A DNA stretch of 64,000 nucleotides from Klenkia sesuvii (GCF_037083825.1 NZ_JBAPLU010000015.1:34449-98448); one strand, 5' to 3'. Numbered from the stretch's first letter, positions 7,784 through 16,861 are shown. Notes: generated by a model not told the origin, from the sequence alone. Numbers and translations are program-made.

Positions 7784-8526
7784 TGAGCGCCCCGGCCCGG
7801 GCGGCGGGCACCCCGGAGCGGACGGCCACCCGCGCCGCGGTGTGCTCGCCGGAGGAGCTCGCGCAGGTGGCCCACGCCGCGCTCGTCGACCTCGTCGACG
7901 CGCTGCCGGCGGCGGTCTCGGCGACCGTGGTGACGGTGACCCAGGGCTCGCGGCTGCGGCCGTGGGCGAGCAGCGGGCCGGCCGGCCTGGACCTCGACAC
8001 GGTCCAGGCCGCGGCGGGCGGTGGACCCGCGGTGACCGCCGCGGCCGACCCCGACCAGCTCGTGGTGACCGGCGACGTCTGGGCCGACCCGCGGTGGGAC
8101 CTCGCCGCTGACGGCCCCACGCCCCCGGTCCGGTCGGTCGTCGCGACCGCGCTGCCCGGGACGGCCCGGGCGCGGGCGGTGCTCGTGGTGCACGGCACGG
8201 GGCCGGACCTGGCGGACCCGTCGGTCGTCGAGCAGGTCGAGGTGGCCCTGCCCGACCTCGCCGCCGGGGTGGCCGTCGTCCAGGCGCGGTTGGAGGTGGT
8301 GGACCTGCAGCGGGCCCTGGCCAGCAACCGGGTCATCGGCGCCGCCATCGGGGTGGCCATGTCCGCGCACAAGCTCCCCTACGACACGGCCGCCGAGCTG
8401 CTGCGCACGGTGAGCAACCACACCAACACCCGGCTGGCCGACCTCGCCGAGCAGATCCTGCTCACCGGGGAGGTGCCGCAGGTCCTCCCGCGGCCACGCG
8501 CCCGGCGTCCGGTGCCCCGCCTCTGA
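7783..8526 (+). CDS. GAF-ANTAR transcription antitermination regulator (second copy)
   Basis: A 247-aa paralogue of the preceding gene: GAF region about 25-170 and ANTAR about 175-235 (ALASNRVIGAAIGVAMSAHK, then LLRTVSNHTNTRLADLAEQI). The GAF part is more degenerate than in the first copy and lacks its GEGPCVDAYL element, suggesting a different input. ATG 7783 overlaps the upstream stop; an adjacent in-frame GTG at 7780 is also possible. It is the last gene of the STAS-GAF operon and converges on an AraC gene 10 nt away. Confidence 0.82.
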   Translation: MSAPARAAGTPERTATRAAVCSPEELAQVAHAALVDLVDALPAAVSATVVTVTQGSRLRPWASSGPAGLDLDTVQAAAGGGPAVTAAADPDQLVVTGDVWADPRWDLAADGPTPPVRSVVATALPGTARARAVLVVHGTGPDLADPSVVEQVEVALPDLAAGVAVVQARLEVVDLQRALASNRVIGAAIGVAMSAHKLPYDTAAELLRTVSNHTNTRLADLAEQILLTGEVPQVLPRPRARRPVPRL

Positions 8527-8535
8527 CCGGCCCGC

Positions 8536-9399
8536 TCAGGTGTGCAGGGTGTGGCTGGGCAGGCGCCCGTAGGCCTGCTTGTACTGGGCGGTGAACCGGC
8601 TGGGATCGGCGAACCCCCAGTCGCCGGCGATGCGTGCGATGGTGGCGCGCTCGGGGTCGGCGGCCAGCAGGTCGGCGTGCACCCCCTCCAGCCGGACCCG
8701 GCGCAGGTGGGCCAGGGGTGTGGTGCCCAGGTGCTTGCGGAAGGCCAGCTGCAGGGCCCGGACCCCGACGCCGGCGACCCGGGCGAGGTCGTCGAGGTCG
8801 ACGTCGGGGTGGGCCTCGATGTGGGCGACCGCGCGGCGCAGGGAGGCCGGCTGCGGGTCGGGCCGGGTTGCCGGCGGCGGGTCGAACAGCTCCAGGAGCG
8901 TGGCGGCCACGAGCCGGCCGTGGGCGTGCAGCAGCAGTGCGCCGGGGTCCGGCCCGGTGCCGCCGTCGAGGGTCGAGCGCACGTAGGCCGTGGTGTGCCG
9001 CCAGACGGCGGCCGACCGGTGGTCCAGCGTGTGCGGTCGGAGGCGCGCGGTGCGCCGCGCGCCGTCCTGGGGGTCGAGGTCGACCAGCAGGGGGAGGTGC
9101 ACGGTCGTCACGTCGACGGTGGTGCCGGCGGGCACGGCGACGGTCAGCTCGGCGTCGGGCCGGGCGGCCAGCGCGACGTCACCGGGCCCCAGCCGTCGTC
9201 GGACCCCGGCGTCGGTGGTCTGCACGTGCCCGGCGCGCACGTGCAGGACGACGAGGTCGGTGGTCGGGGTCAGCGCGTACCCGGCGGGCGCGTCGTGGTG
9301 GACGCGGTGCAGCCGGACCGGGCCCAGGTCGATGCCGTCCTGCGGGGGACCCGGAGGGCGCCCGGTGGAGGTGACGGCGGAGGGGACGGGGGAGCGCAT
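8536..9399 (-). CDS. AraC-family transcriptional regulator
   Basis: A 287-aa regulator. The C-terminal two-HTH domain is clear (LRRAVAHIEAHPDVDLDDLA, AFRKHLGTTPLAHLRRVRLE, and the second helix pair ending FADPSRFTAQYKQAYGRLPS). The N-terminal half looks like an AraC-type cupin sensing domain (GPGDVALAARPDAELTVAVP). Start ATG 9399 is chosen because AGGTG lies 6 nt upstream on the minus strand; an ATG at 9405 is the alternative. The target is unknown: it is separated from the efflux operon by a hairpin terminator and faces the GAF operon tail to tail. Confidence 0.85.
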   Translation of the reverse strand: MRSPVPSAVTSTGRPPGPPQDGIDLGPVRLHRVHHDAPAGYALTPTTDLVVLHVRAGHVQTTDAGVRRRLGPGDVALAARPDAELTVAVPAGTTVDVTTVHLPLLVDLDPQDGARRTARLRPHTLDHRSAAVWRHTTAYVRSTLDGGTGPDPGALLLHAHGRLVAATLLELFDPPPATRPDPQPASLRRAVAHIEAHPDVDLDDLARVAGVGVRALQLAFRKHLGTTPLAHLRRVRLEGVHADLLAADPERATIARIAGDWGFADPSRFTAQYKQAYGRLPSHTLHT

Positions 9400-9468
9400 G
9401 CTCATCACCTGCTGGGCGGCGTCGGTGCCCCGCCACGGACGCCTCGGTGTCGGAACTGGGAGTCCCCA

Positions 9469-9493
9469 CCCTCCTCGTGCCGGCCGAGGAGGG
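9469..9493 (-). terminator. Hairpin terminator of the MacAB-like operon
   Basis: CCCTCCTCG (9469-9477) pairs perfectly with CGAGGAGGG (9485-9493) across a 7-nt loop, immediately downstream of the permease stop on the minus strand. No long U tract follows, as is usual in high-GC actinobacteria. Confidence 0.6.
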
Positions 9494-9508
9494 CAAACCG
9501 ACGCGCGG

Positions 9509-10804
9509 TCAGGTGCCGCCGCGCAGGGCCTCCACCGGCTCGATGCGGGCGGCCCGGCGGGCGGGCACCCCACCGGCGACCAACCCCAGGACGGCGCCCA
9601 GCAGCGTGCCGCCCAGCGCCACCCACGGGTCCACGACGGGCGCCCAGCCGCGGGCCGCCGAGATGCCGACGACGGCCAGCACGCCCACCGCGGCCCCGAT
9701 CAGCCCGCCCAGCAGGCCGATGACCACCGACTCGGCCACGAACTGGCCGGCGATCTGCCGGGACGTGGCACCCACCGCCCGGCGCAGCCCGATCTCCCCG
9801 GTGCGCTCCACCACCGACAGCATGGTCACGCTGGCGATGCCCACGCCGCCGGCCAGCAGCACGATGACCGACAGGATGACGAACACGCCGTTGACGTCGG
9901 CCTGCACCGACTGGCCCAGCTGCGACCGCGCCGACGGCGCCTGGACGTCGAGGGTGCCGGGCTCGTCGGGCGCCAGCGCCAGCGGGGCCTGCTCGGCCAG
10001 CTGCGGCCCGGTGCCCACGGCGATGCGGGCCTGCAGGTCCCCGGGGGTGCGCAGCCCGACGTCGCCGCGGGCGGTGCCGGTCGGCATGATCACTGCGTCC
10101 AGCAGCTCGCCGCGCACGTCGGTGCGGTCGACGATGCCCAGCACTGCGTAGGCGATGCCGTCGACGAAGATCGAGGGCTGGTTGTCCACCCGCTCGACGC
10201 CCAGCCGCGTGGCCGCCCGGCTGCCGAGCACCACCACCCGGTCACCGCGGGCGTCGTGCCCGGTGTCGAAGAACCGGCCGGTGGCGACGTGCCCGCCGAC
10301 GGTGTCCAGCAGCTCGGCCGAGGCGGCGTAGAGCGCGGGGGGCGCGACCGGCGCCTGGGAGGGGTCGTTGACCGCGACGGCGGTGACGGTCGCCTCGGGC
10401 AGCGACAGCTCGGCCAGCAGGGCCGCGGACTGCACCCCGGCCAGCCGTTCCATGCGGTCGACGGCGTCCCACGGGAGCACCCCGGTGGCCACGGTCGACC
10501 CACCCGAGCCGCCGGTCTCCGCGGTCCCCGGCGTGACCACCAGCGAGGTGGCCGCCGCGGCGTCGAACTGCCGGGCGATCTGGCCGGCGGCGGTCTGCGC
10601 GAAGCCGATGGTGGCGATGAGCGCGGCCACCCCCAGCACGGTGCCGACGACGGTGGTGACGAGCCGGCCGGGGCGGGAGCCGATGTCGGCGGTGGCCTCG
10701 CCGAGCAGGTCGGCGAGGGTGAACCGGTCGGCGGCGGGCACCTTCCCGACCACCTCGGGGCACGGCGCCGCGGGGGTACGGCCAGCCCGCACAGGCAGCC
10801 TCAC
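9509..10804 (-). CDS. MacB-type ABC transporter permease (FtsX fold)
   Basis: A 431-aa permease with one N-terminal membrane helix (LVTTVVGTVLGVAALIATIG, about 45-65), a large extracytoplasmic domain, and three C-terminal helices (VFVILSVIVLLAGGVGIASV; SVVIGLLGGLIGAAVGVLAV; LGGTLLGAVLGLVAGGVPA). ERTGEIGLRRAVGATSRQI is the conserved cytoplasmic motif of the FtsX/MacB family. GTG 10804 overlaps the stop of the ATPase gene. With the adaptor and ATPase it forms a tripartite-like system; in a monoderm this probably exports peptides, lipophilic compounds or acts as a mechanotransmitter rather than spanning an outer membrane. Confidence 0.88.
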   Translation of the reverse strand: MRLPVRAGRTPAAPCPEVVGKVPAADRFTLADLLGEATADIGSRPGRLVTTVVGTVLGVAALIATIGFAQTAAGQIARQFDAAAATSLVVTPGTAETGGSGGSTVATGVLPWDAVDRMERLAGVQSAALLAELSLPEATVTAVAVNDPSQAPVAPPALYAASAELLDTVGGHVATGRFFDTGHDARGDRVVVLGSRAATRLGVERVDNQPSIFVDGIAYAVLGIVDRTDVRGELLDAVIMPTGTARGDVGLRTPGDLQARIAVGTGPQLAEQAPLALAPDEPGTLDVQAPSARSQLGQSVQADVNGVFVILSVIVLLAGGVGIASVTMLSVVERTGEIGLRRAVGATSRQIAGQFVAESVVIGLLGGLIGAAVGVLAVVGISAARGWAPVVDPWVALGGTLLGAVLGLVAGGVPARRAARIEPVEALRGGT

Positions 10805-11517
10805 ACCTCCTCCGCGCGGCCGTCGGTGAGCCGGATGCGGCGGTGGGCGCGCCGGGCCACCCCGCCGTCGTGGGTGATGAGCACCAGGGTGAGGCCGTCG
10901 GCGTGCAGCTCCTCGAACAGCGCCATGATCTCGCCGGTGGTGGTCTGGTCGAGGTTGCCGGTGGGCTCGTCGGCCAGCAGCACCCGCGGCCGGGTGGCCA
11001 CGGCCCGCGCGACGGCGACCCGCTGGCGCTCGCCGCCGGACAACCGCCCGGGCAGGAAGTCCATGCGGTGCCCCAGGCCGACCCGCTCGAGGGCCGCGCG
11101 GGCCCGGGGCTCCCGCTCGGCCCTGGGGGTGCCGGCGTAGAGCATCGGGAGCATCACGTTGTCCAGCACCGAGCGCCGGGACATGAGGTGGAAGGCCTGG
11201 AAGACGAACCCCAGCTGACGGGCCCGCAGCGCCGCCCGCTCGTCCTCGGTGAGCGTGCTGGTCAGCACCCCACCCAGCCGGTACTCCCCGACGGTGGGCC
11301 GGTCGAGCAGGCCCAGCAGGTTGAGCATCGTGGACTTGCCCGACCCGCTGGGGCCGATGATCGACAGGTAGTCGCCGTCGGGCACCGTCAGGTTGACGCC
11401 CTTGAGCGCCTGCACCTCGGGCGGTCCCGGGAACGAGCGGGTCACGTCGCGCAGCTCGATGGCCGGGCAGGCCTCCTCGCTGCCCACCGGGTCGACCGCC
11501 GGTGCGGGCGCGGTCAT
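10801..11517 (-). CDS. MacB/LolD-type ABC transporter ATPase
   Basis: A 238-aa ATPase with Walker A GPSGSGKST, Q-loop FVFQAFHLM, signature LSGGERQRVAVARA, Walker B VLLADEPTGNLD and switch histidine in ITHD. The DEPTGNLD form is typical of the LolD/MacB/FtsE group. It pairs with the permease encoded immediately downstream (overlapping GTGA) and overlaps the adaptor gene upstream (ATGA), so adaptor, ATPase and permease are translationally coupled. Confidence 0.93.
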   Translation of the reverse strand: MTAPAPAVDPVGSEEACPAIELRDVTRSFPGPPEVQALKGVNLTVPDGDYLSIIGPSGSGKSTMLNLLGLLDRPTVGEYRLGGVLTSTLTEDERAALRARQLGFVFQAFHLMSRRSVLDNVMLPMLYAGTPRAEREPRARAALERVGLGHRMDFLPGRLSGGERQRVAVARAVATRPRVLLADEPTGNLDQTTTGEIMALFEELHADGLTLVLITHDGGVARRAHRRIRLTDGRAEEV

Positions 11518-13085
11518 CCGCCGACCACGACCAGGTCGCCCTCGTCGAGGTCGCCCCCGCTCGGCCGGACCTCCACCGCGCCGTCGGCGGCCAGCCCGGT
11601 CTCGACGGTGACCAGGTGGGTCCGCGCCCGGTCGCCGTCGCGGGGGTCGCCGTCGACGACCTCGACCCGGGACTCACCGCCCGGGCCGGCGGTCAGCGCC
11701 GCCAGCGGCACCGACAGGACGTCGCCCTCGGTCGCGCCCACCGGGATGACCACCCGCACGTTGCTGCCCTGCAGCGCGGTGACCTGCTCGGGGGTCAGGT
11801 CGCCCGGCGTCAGCTCGACGGTGGCCCGGGCCTCGGCGTCGTCACCGGGGGTGACGGCCGCGATCGTGGCGGTGGACTCGCCGCCGTCGGGCAGGTCGAA
11901 GGCCGCGGCCATGCCGGGGGTCAGCAGCCGCGCGTCGGCGGCGGCCACGGTGCCCGACAGGCCCAGGGTGGCGCCCGAGACGGTCATCGCGGTCCCCTCG
12001 AGCACCGTGCCCCGCTTGAGCTCGGTCGCGTCGACGCGGCGCGGCAGCTGGGTCAGGTAGAGGATCTCGCCGGCCGGCAGCGCGGGCAGCGCCTGCTGCT
12101 GGGCGACGGCCAGGGCGTCCTGGGCGCCGGCGACCGCGTCCTGCGCGTTGCTGACCGCGGCCTGCTCGGCCGAGGTGTTCGGTGCGGCGCCCAGCTGTTG
12201 GCGCTGCAGCTGGGCCAGGGCGAGGGCGTCGCGCAGGTCGCCGATGGTGGCGCCGTCGTCGGGGGTGGTGGCCAACGCCTGGTCCAGGGCCCGCTGGGCG
12301 CTGGCGACGGCGTTGTCCGCCGTCCGGACGTCGACGGCCGAGGGGCCGGCGCGCTTGGCCGTCAGCTCGGCCTGCGCGGCGGCGAGCGCCTGCTGGGCCG
12401 ACCGGACGCCGTCCTGCGCGGCGGTCACGGCCTCGGCGGCGCCCTCCTCGGCGGCGGGCGCGGGGTAGCCGGCCTGGGCGTACAGCGAGGACACGGCGTC
12501 GGCCGCGGTGCGGTCGAACACGTCGTTCGCCGGGTCGCCGGCGTCGAGCCCGACGGCCCGCATGGCCTCCTTGAACTGGACGACGTCGGGACCGGACACC
12601 CCGAAGCGCAGCGTGCGGTAGGCCGGCAGCTCACCGGGCAGGACGACGACCGGGCGCCCGGCCAGCTCCAGGGCCACCGACAGCGGGCCCAGCTCGGCGC
12701 CCACCTCGGGCACCTGCCCGGTGACCACCGCGGGGCCGGGCAGCCCGGAGGTGTCGATGGTGACCTCGACCGGGTCGGCGTAGCCCACCTCGCCGCGGAT
12801 GGTGACGTCGTTGCTGAGCTGCCCCAGCTCGACGGGGGCGGTGACCAGACCGGGTTCGGGGGTCTGCGCCGCGGCGTCGTCCGGGGCCAGCACGTACCGG
12901 CCCAGCACGAGCCCGGCGACCAGGGCGACCACCGCGACCGCGGCGGTGGTCCACAGCGCCCGGTTGCGCCGGGCCAGGCTGGTCCAGGCGGCGAACCGGC
13001 CCGGGGCGGCCGAGCCGTCCGCTGAGGGCTCCTCGGGGTCGGCCGCGTGCAGGGGGGCGGTGCCGGGGTCGTCGGGTCGGGTCAT
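11514..13085 (-). CDS. Membrane-fusion/adaptor protein with peptidoglycan-binding-like segment
   Basis: A 523-aa single-pass protein: cytoplasmic N-terminus, membrane helix TTAAVAVVALVAGLVLGRYV (about 46-65), then an extracytoplasmic HlyD/MacA-like domain with a long Ala/Gln-rich coiled-coil hairpin (about 215-335). Between them, GVSGPDVVQFKEAMRAVGLD (about 160-180) resembles a PG_binding_1 module, a common insertion in actinobacterial adaptors that would tether it to the wall. ATG 13085 begins 2 nt after the stop of the lipoprotein gene. C-terminal beta-barrel segments follow (VRVVIPVGATEGDVLSVPLA). Confidence 0.85.
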   Translation of the reverse strand: MTRPDDPGTAPLHAADPEEPSADGSAAPGRFAAWTSLARRNRALWTTAAVAVVALVAGLVLGRYVLAPDDAAAQTPEPGLVTAPVELGQLSNDVTIRGEVGYADPVEVTIDTSGLPGPAVVTGQVPEVGAELGPLSVALELAGRPVVVLPGELPAYRTLRFGVSGPDVVQFKEAMRAVGLDAGDPANDVFDRTAADAVSSLYAQAGYPAPAAEEGAAEAVTAAQDGVRSAQQALAAAQAELTAKRAGPSAVDVRTADNAVASAQRALDQALATTPDDGATIGDLRDALALAQLQRQQLGAAPNTSAEQAAVSNAQDAVAGAQDALAVAQQQALPALPAGEILYLTQLPRRVDATELKRGTVLEGTAMTVSGATLGLSGTVAAADARLLTPGMAAAFDLPDGGESTATIAAVTPGDDAEARATVELTPGDLTPEQVTALQGSNVRVVIPVGATEGDVLSVPLAALTAGPGGESRVEVVDGDPRDGDRARTHLVTVETGLAADGAVEVRPSGGDLDEGDLVVVGG

Positions 13086-13087
13086 GC

Positions 13088-14092
13088 TCAGTCCTGCTCG
13101 GACGCGGCCTTGAGGGCCTCCAGCTCGGTCTTGTGGTCGGCGATGAACTGCTCCTCCAGCTCGAACTGGATGTCCTGCGCCGTCTGCCGGTAGTCGGTCT
13201 CCTCGCGGCAGTCGAGGTCGGCCAGCGCCAGCTCGACCTCCTCCTCGCCGAGGGCGTCCATGGCGGCCTGGTCGGGCCCGACGTACTCCTCGCCCTCGGC
13301 GGGGGCCGCGGCGTCGTAGAGCTCGTTCTGCTTCTCGTAGACGGAGTTCTGGGCATCGGCCTGGGTGGCGAACCCGCCGTGGCCGGCGGCGTCCATGCAG
13401 GCCGACCAGGCGGCGTCCAGCTCGGCCGTCCGCGGGTCGCGCTGGGTGGTCTCCCACAGCTCGTCCATCGCGTCCATGAGGGGCGCGAACTCCTCGGACT
13501 GCGTCGGGTCCTGGGTCTCGTACACCTCGTGCTGGGCCGCGCCGTAGCAGCCGGCCGTCGTCCAGTCGTACTCGTACTCGCCGTCCTCCATCGCCGCCAT
13601 CTCCTCCTCGGTCGGCGACGGACCGTTGAGGGCCTCGTAGAAGGCGGTCTGCTCGGACTCCGACAGGCTCGCGACGTAGTCCTCGTTGGGGTCGACGTAC
13701 TCCTGGGAGTCGTCGACGGGCTGGTCGTTCCACGGGGAGTTCACCGCGCCGTAGCCCCACTGCTGGACCCACTCGCGGTCGTCGGGCTCCCAGACCACGT
13801 CGTCGCCGCTGGAGACCACGGTCCCGTTCGAGGTGTTCGGGATGTACTCGAACCCCTGCTCGACCATGCAGTCGGCGACCATCTCCTCGATCTGCCGGTT
13901 CTGCTCGTCGTACTGGGCCTGCTGCTCCTCGGGGGAGAGGTCGCCGCCGTAGACCGCGCTCATGTACTCGCTGAGCGGGGAGGTCTGCTCGGCGGCGTCA
14001 CCGCTCCCCTCCGGGGACGAGGAGCACCCGGCGAGAACGACGGCGGAGGCGCCGAACGCGGCCAGGCAGGCGGTCAGACGTCGAGTGCGCAT
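13088..14092 (-). CDS. Secreted acidic lipoprotein of the efflux operon
   Basis: A 334-aa lipoprotein: signal peptide with Arg-rich start and lipobox LAGC at residues 19-22, then a strongly acidic, Gln/Glu/Tyr-rich domain with several conserved-looking cysteines (VADCMVEQGF, TTAGCYGAAQ, WSACMDAAG, LADLDCREE) that could form disulfides. The family is unnamed to me, but such lipoproteins regularly precede MacAB-like operons in actinobacteria, where they are assumed to be substrate-binding or sensing partners. ATG 14092 has GGAGGGG just upstream. A direct repeat GGATCCAC x2 (14169-14184) lies further upstream and may bind the neighbouring response regulator (inference). Confidence 0.75.
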   Translation of the reverse strand: MRTRRLTACLAAFGASAVVLAGCSSSPEGSGDAAEQTSPLSEYMSAVYGGDLSPEEQQAQYDEQNRQIEEMVADCMVEQGFEYIPNTSNGTVVSSGDDVVWEPDDREWVQQWGYGAVNSPWNDQPVDDSQEYVDPNEDYVASLSESEQTAFYEALNGPSPTEEEMAAMEDGEYEYDWTTAGCYGAAQHEVYETQDPTQSEEFAPLMDAMDELWETTQRDPRTAELDAAWSACMDAAGHGGFATQADAQNSVYEKQNELYDAAAPAEGEEYVGPDQAAMDALGEEEVELALADLDCREETDYRQTAQDIQFELEEQFIADHKTELEALKAASEQD

Positions 14093-14192
14093 TGGGGTGT
14101 CCCCTCCGAGTGGCGGTCGTGGGAGGACAGTAGGACAATCCCGGGCACTTCGGAGTCATCCCGGGGTCGGATCCACGGATCCACCCCAGGGC

Positions 14193-14903
14193 TCAGTGGG
14201 CGGCGTCGCGCAGCAGGTCTCCCGGGTGCACGAGACCCGAGCGGAAGGCCAGCACCACCGCCTGCACCCGGTCGCGGCTGCCGGTCTTGGCCAGCACCCG
14301 GCCGACGTGCGTCTTCACGGTCGCCTCGCTGACGAACAGGCCCCGGGCGATCTCGGTGTTGGAGGCCCCGTAGGCCATCTGCACCAGCACCTCGGTCTCG
14401 CGCGGGGTCAGCTCGGCCAGCGCCGGCTCGGGCCGCCCGGGCGCGGCCGCGGCGCCGCCGCGCAGCATGGGCGCCACGTGCTGCAGCAGCCGCCGGGTGG
14501 AGCTGGCCGCGATCACCGAGTCACCGGCGTGCACCGTGCGCACCGCGGCGAGCATCTCCTCGGGGGCGGCGTCCTTGAGCAGGAACCCGCTGGCGCCGGC
14601 CCCGATCGCGGCCACGACGTACTCGTCGAGGTCGAACGTCGTGAGGACGACGACCCGCGGTGGCTCGGGCAGCGCCGTGACCTGCCGGGTGGCCTCGATG
14701 CCGTCGGTGCCGGGCATGCGGATGTCCATCAGGACGACGTCCGCGGCCGTGCGCCGCAGCAGCTCGACCGCCGCGCCGCCGTCCCCGGCCTCGCCGACGA
14801 CCTCCAGGTCGGGCTGGGAGTCGATCACCATGCGGAACCCGGCGCGCACCATCTGCTGGTCGTCCACCAGCACCACGCGGGTCGTCGGGCGGGGGCTCGT
14901 CAT
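14193..14903 (-). CDS. NarL/LuxR-family response regulator
   Basis: A 236-aa regulator with a receiver domain (VLVDDQQMVRAGFRM; phosphoacceptor Asp in VVLMDIRMPG; conserved Lys in FLLKDA) and a C-terminal LuxR-type HTH (LTPRETEVLVQMAYGASNTE, then VSEATVKTHVGRVLAKTGSR). ATG 14903 overlaps the stop of the sensor kinase gene. The pair lies directly upstream of, and in the same direction as, the lipoprotein-MacAB operon, which is the probable target. Confidence 0.93.
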   Translation of the reverse strand: MTSPRPTTRVVLVDDQQMVRAGFRMVIDSQPDLEVVGEAGDGGAAVELLRRTAADVVLMDIRMPGTDGIEATRQVTALPEPPRVVVLTTFDLDEYVVAAIGAGASGFLLKDAAPEEMLAAVRTVHAGDSVIAASSTRRLLQHVAPMLRGGAAAAPGRPEPALAELTPRETEVLVQMAYGASNTEIARGLFVSEATVKTHVGRVLAKTGSRDRVQAVVLAFRSGLVHPGDLLRDAAH

Positions 14904-16087
14904 CGGCGTCGACGGTAGGGGAGGACGGCGTGGACGCCGTAGCCGCCGCCGTGCCGTGGCCCGGTCTCCAGCCGGCCGCCGTGCAGCACGGCCCGCTCCC
15001 GCATGCCGATCAGCCCCTGGCCGTCGCCGTCGGGGGCCAGCATCGCCGCGGCGCCGCGGCCGTCGTCGAGCACCGAGACCTCCAACGCGTCGGGGCGCCA
15101 CTGCAGCCGCACCCACGCGCGGCTGGCCGGGCCGGCGTGCTTGAGCACGTTGGTGAGCGACTCCTGCACGATGCGGTAGGCGGCCAGCTGGGCGCCGCCG
15201 GCCATCTCCATCGGTTCGCCCTCGGTGAGCAGGTCGACGTCCAGCCCGCTGCGCCGCACGTCCTCGACCAGGGCGGGGATGGTGGCGACGTCGGGCTGGG
15301 GGGCGAACTCCTGAGCATCGCCCTCCCGCAGCACCCCCAGCAGCGAGCGCATGTCGGCCAGTGCCTGCCGGCCGGTCGCCGAGATCTGCTCCAGCGCCCC
15401 GACAGCGACCTCGGGGTCGGTGCGTCCGGCGTACCGGCCGCCGTCGGCCTGCGCGATGACGACCGAGAGGGAGTGGGCGACGACGTCGTGCATCTCGCGG
15501 GCGATGCGGGCCCGCTCGGTGGAGGCGGCCAGCCGCAGCTCCTGGTCGCGCTCGAGCTCCAGCAGCTGCGTCCGCTCGCGCGCGGCGGCCTCGCGCTGCA
15601 GCCGGCCGCGCTTGACCAGCCCCATCGCCCAGCAGGCCACCACGAGCACGCCGATCGCCCCGGCGGTGACGGCGAACTCGAACAGGCCGCCGTAGGACGG
15701 CGGGCCGCCGGAGTAGGAGTAGCCGCCGAAGTAGCGCAGCGCGGCCAGCAACGCCCCGACGAGTCCGAGCACCAGGCCGGCCCGCTCGGCCCACCGCGGC
15801 CCGTAGGCGGCCAGGGCGTAGACCATCATCGGGACGGCGATGTTCGCCGGCAGGAACTGGCTGGTCAGCGCGACCTGTGCCAGTCCGACGACGACCACCA
15901 CCGCCGCGGCCGGCACGGTGGCCACCCGGCGCCACGCCAGCGGGGCGACCAGGCCGATGCCCAGGGCCACGTCGACCGGGGTGGCGGTGCCGCTGCCGGT
16001 GAAGGCGACGCCGACCAGCAGCACGGCCAGCGCGAGGACGACGTCGACCGCGAACGGGTGCCCGCGCACCCGGTCGGCGAAGGTCAT
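14900..16087 (-). CDS. NarL-type membrane sensor histidine kinase
   Basis: A 395-aa kinase with five or six membrane helices in the first 170 residues and almost no extracytoplasmic domain, suggesting intramembrane sensing. A HisKA_3 box (ERARIAREMHDVVAHSLSVV) is followed by a HATPase domain (AYRIVQESLTNVLKHAG; VLDDGRG; GQGLIGMRERA). Start ATG 16087 is preferred over an in-frame GTG at 16099 because GGTGGAA lies just upstream. Such intramembrane kinases beside MacAB-like exporters often respond to cell-envelope-active compounds. Confidence 0.9.
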   Translation of the reverse strand: MTFADRVRGHPFAVDVVLALAVLLVGVAFTGSGTATPVDVALGIGLVAPLAWRRVATVPAAAVVVVVGLAQVALTSQFLPANIAVPMMVYALAAYGPRWAERAGLVLGLVGALLAALRYFGGYSYSGGPPSYGGLFEFAVTAGAIGVLVVACWAMGLVKRGRLQREAAARERTQLLELERDQELRLAASTERARIAREMHDVVAHSLSVVIAQADGGRYAGRTDPEVAVGALEQISATGRQALADMRSLLGVLREGDAQEFAPQPDVATIPALVEDVRRSGLDVDLLTEGEPMEMAGGAQLAAYRIVQESLTNVLKHAGPASRAWVRLQWRPDALEVSVLDDGRGAAAMLAPDGDGQGLIGMRERAVLHGGRLETGPRHGGGYGVHAVLPYRRRR

Positions 16088-16168
16088 CGGTTCCACCACC
16101 GCGACGCTAGGCAGTGCACCGCCCGGTGTCGTCGTCCTGGGGGATGAGACCGGCGTCCGCCCCGGGGC

Positions 16169-16861
16169 TCACGCCAGCGAGACGGTGATCCCGGCCGGTC
16201 CAGCGGCGAACCGCACGTGCGACAGGTCGGGGGCGTAGCCGTCGGCCTCCAGCTCGCTGTGGTGGTGGGTGTCGCCGACCGCCAGCGTGGCGCAGCCGGC
16301 GGCCCGACCGGCGGCCAGGCCGGCCGGGGCGTCCTCGACCACCAGGCAGCGGTGCGGGTCGACCCCGAGCCGGTGCGCGGCGAGCAGGAACGGGTCGGGG
16401 GAGGGCTTGCCGTTGACGATGTCGTCCACGCAGACCACCTCGCGCGGCGGGCGCAGGCCCGAGCCGTCGAGCCGGGCCCGCAGCAGCGGGCGGGTGCACG
16501 AGGTGACGACCGCGACCCGGTTGGCCGGCAGGGCGGTCAGCGCGGCGACCACCCCGGGCAACACGTCGATGCCGTGGCCGGCGACCTCGACCTCGAGGGT
16601 GTGGATGCGCTCCAGCGCCGCGGCGCGGCGGTCCTCGGGGAGGAGCTCGGCCACGATGCGGCGGGCGGGCAGGCCACCGAGCGCACCGAGGGCCGCCGGG
16701 TCCACGCCGCACTCGTCGGCCCAGGTGTGCCAGGCGGCGAGCGAGCCGCGCATCGAGTCGATGAGCGTGCCGTCCATGTCGAACAGCACGCCGTCGAACG
16801 CCCGACCGGTCAGGGCGTCGAGGTCGAGGAAGGCGCCCGTCGGCGCGGAGGTCCGTTGCAC
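16169..16861 (-). CDS. HAD-superfamily sugar phosphatase
   Basis: A 230-aa HAD hydrolase of the beta-phosphoglucomutase/sugar-phosphatase subfamily: motif I GVLFDMDGTLIDS, motif II in VVTSCTRP, motif III Lys in VNGKPSPDPFLLAA, motif IV LVVEDAPAG. A helical cap follows motif I (about 35-100). The substrate is not predictable; this subfamily includes 2-deoxyglucose-6-phosphate and glycerol phosphatases. It is encoded upstream of the sensor kinase, on the same strand, with an 81-nt gap. Confidence 0.85.
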   Translation of the reverse strand: MQRTSAPTGAFLDLDALTGRAFDGVLFDMDGTLIDSMRGSLAAWHTWADECGVDPAALGALGGLPARRIVAELLPEDRRAAALERIHTLEVEVAGHGIDVLPGVVAALTALPANRVAVVTSCTRPLLRARLDGSGLRPPREVVCVDDIVNGKPSPDPFLLAAHRLGVDPHRCLVVEDAPAGLAAGRAAGCATLAVGDTHHHSELEADGYAPDLSHVRFAAGPAGITVSLA

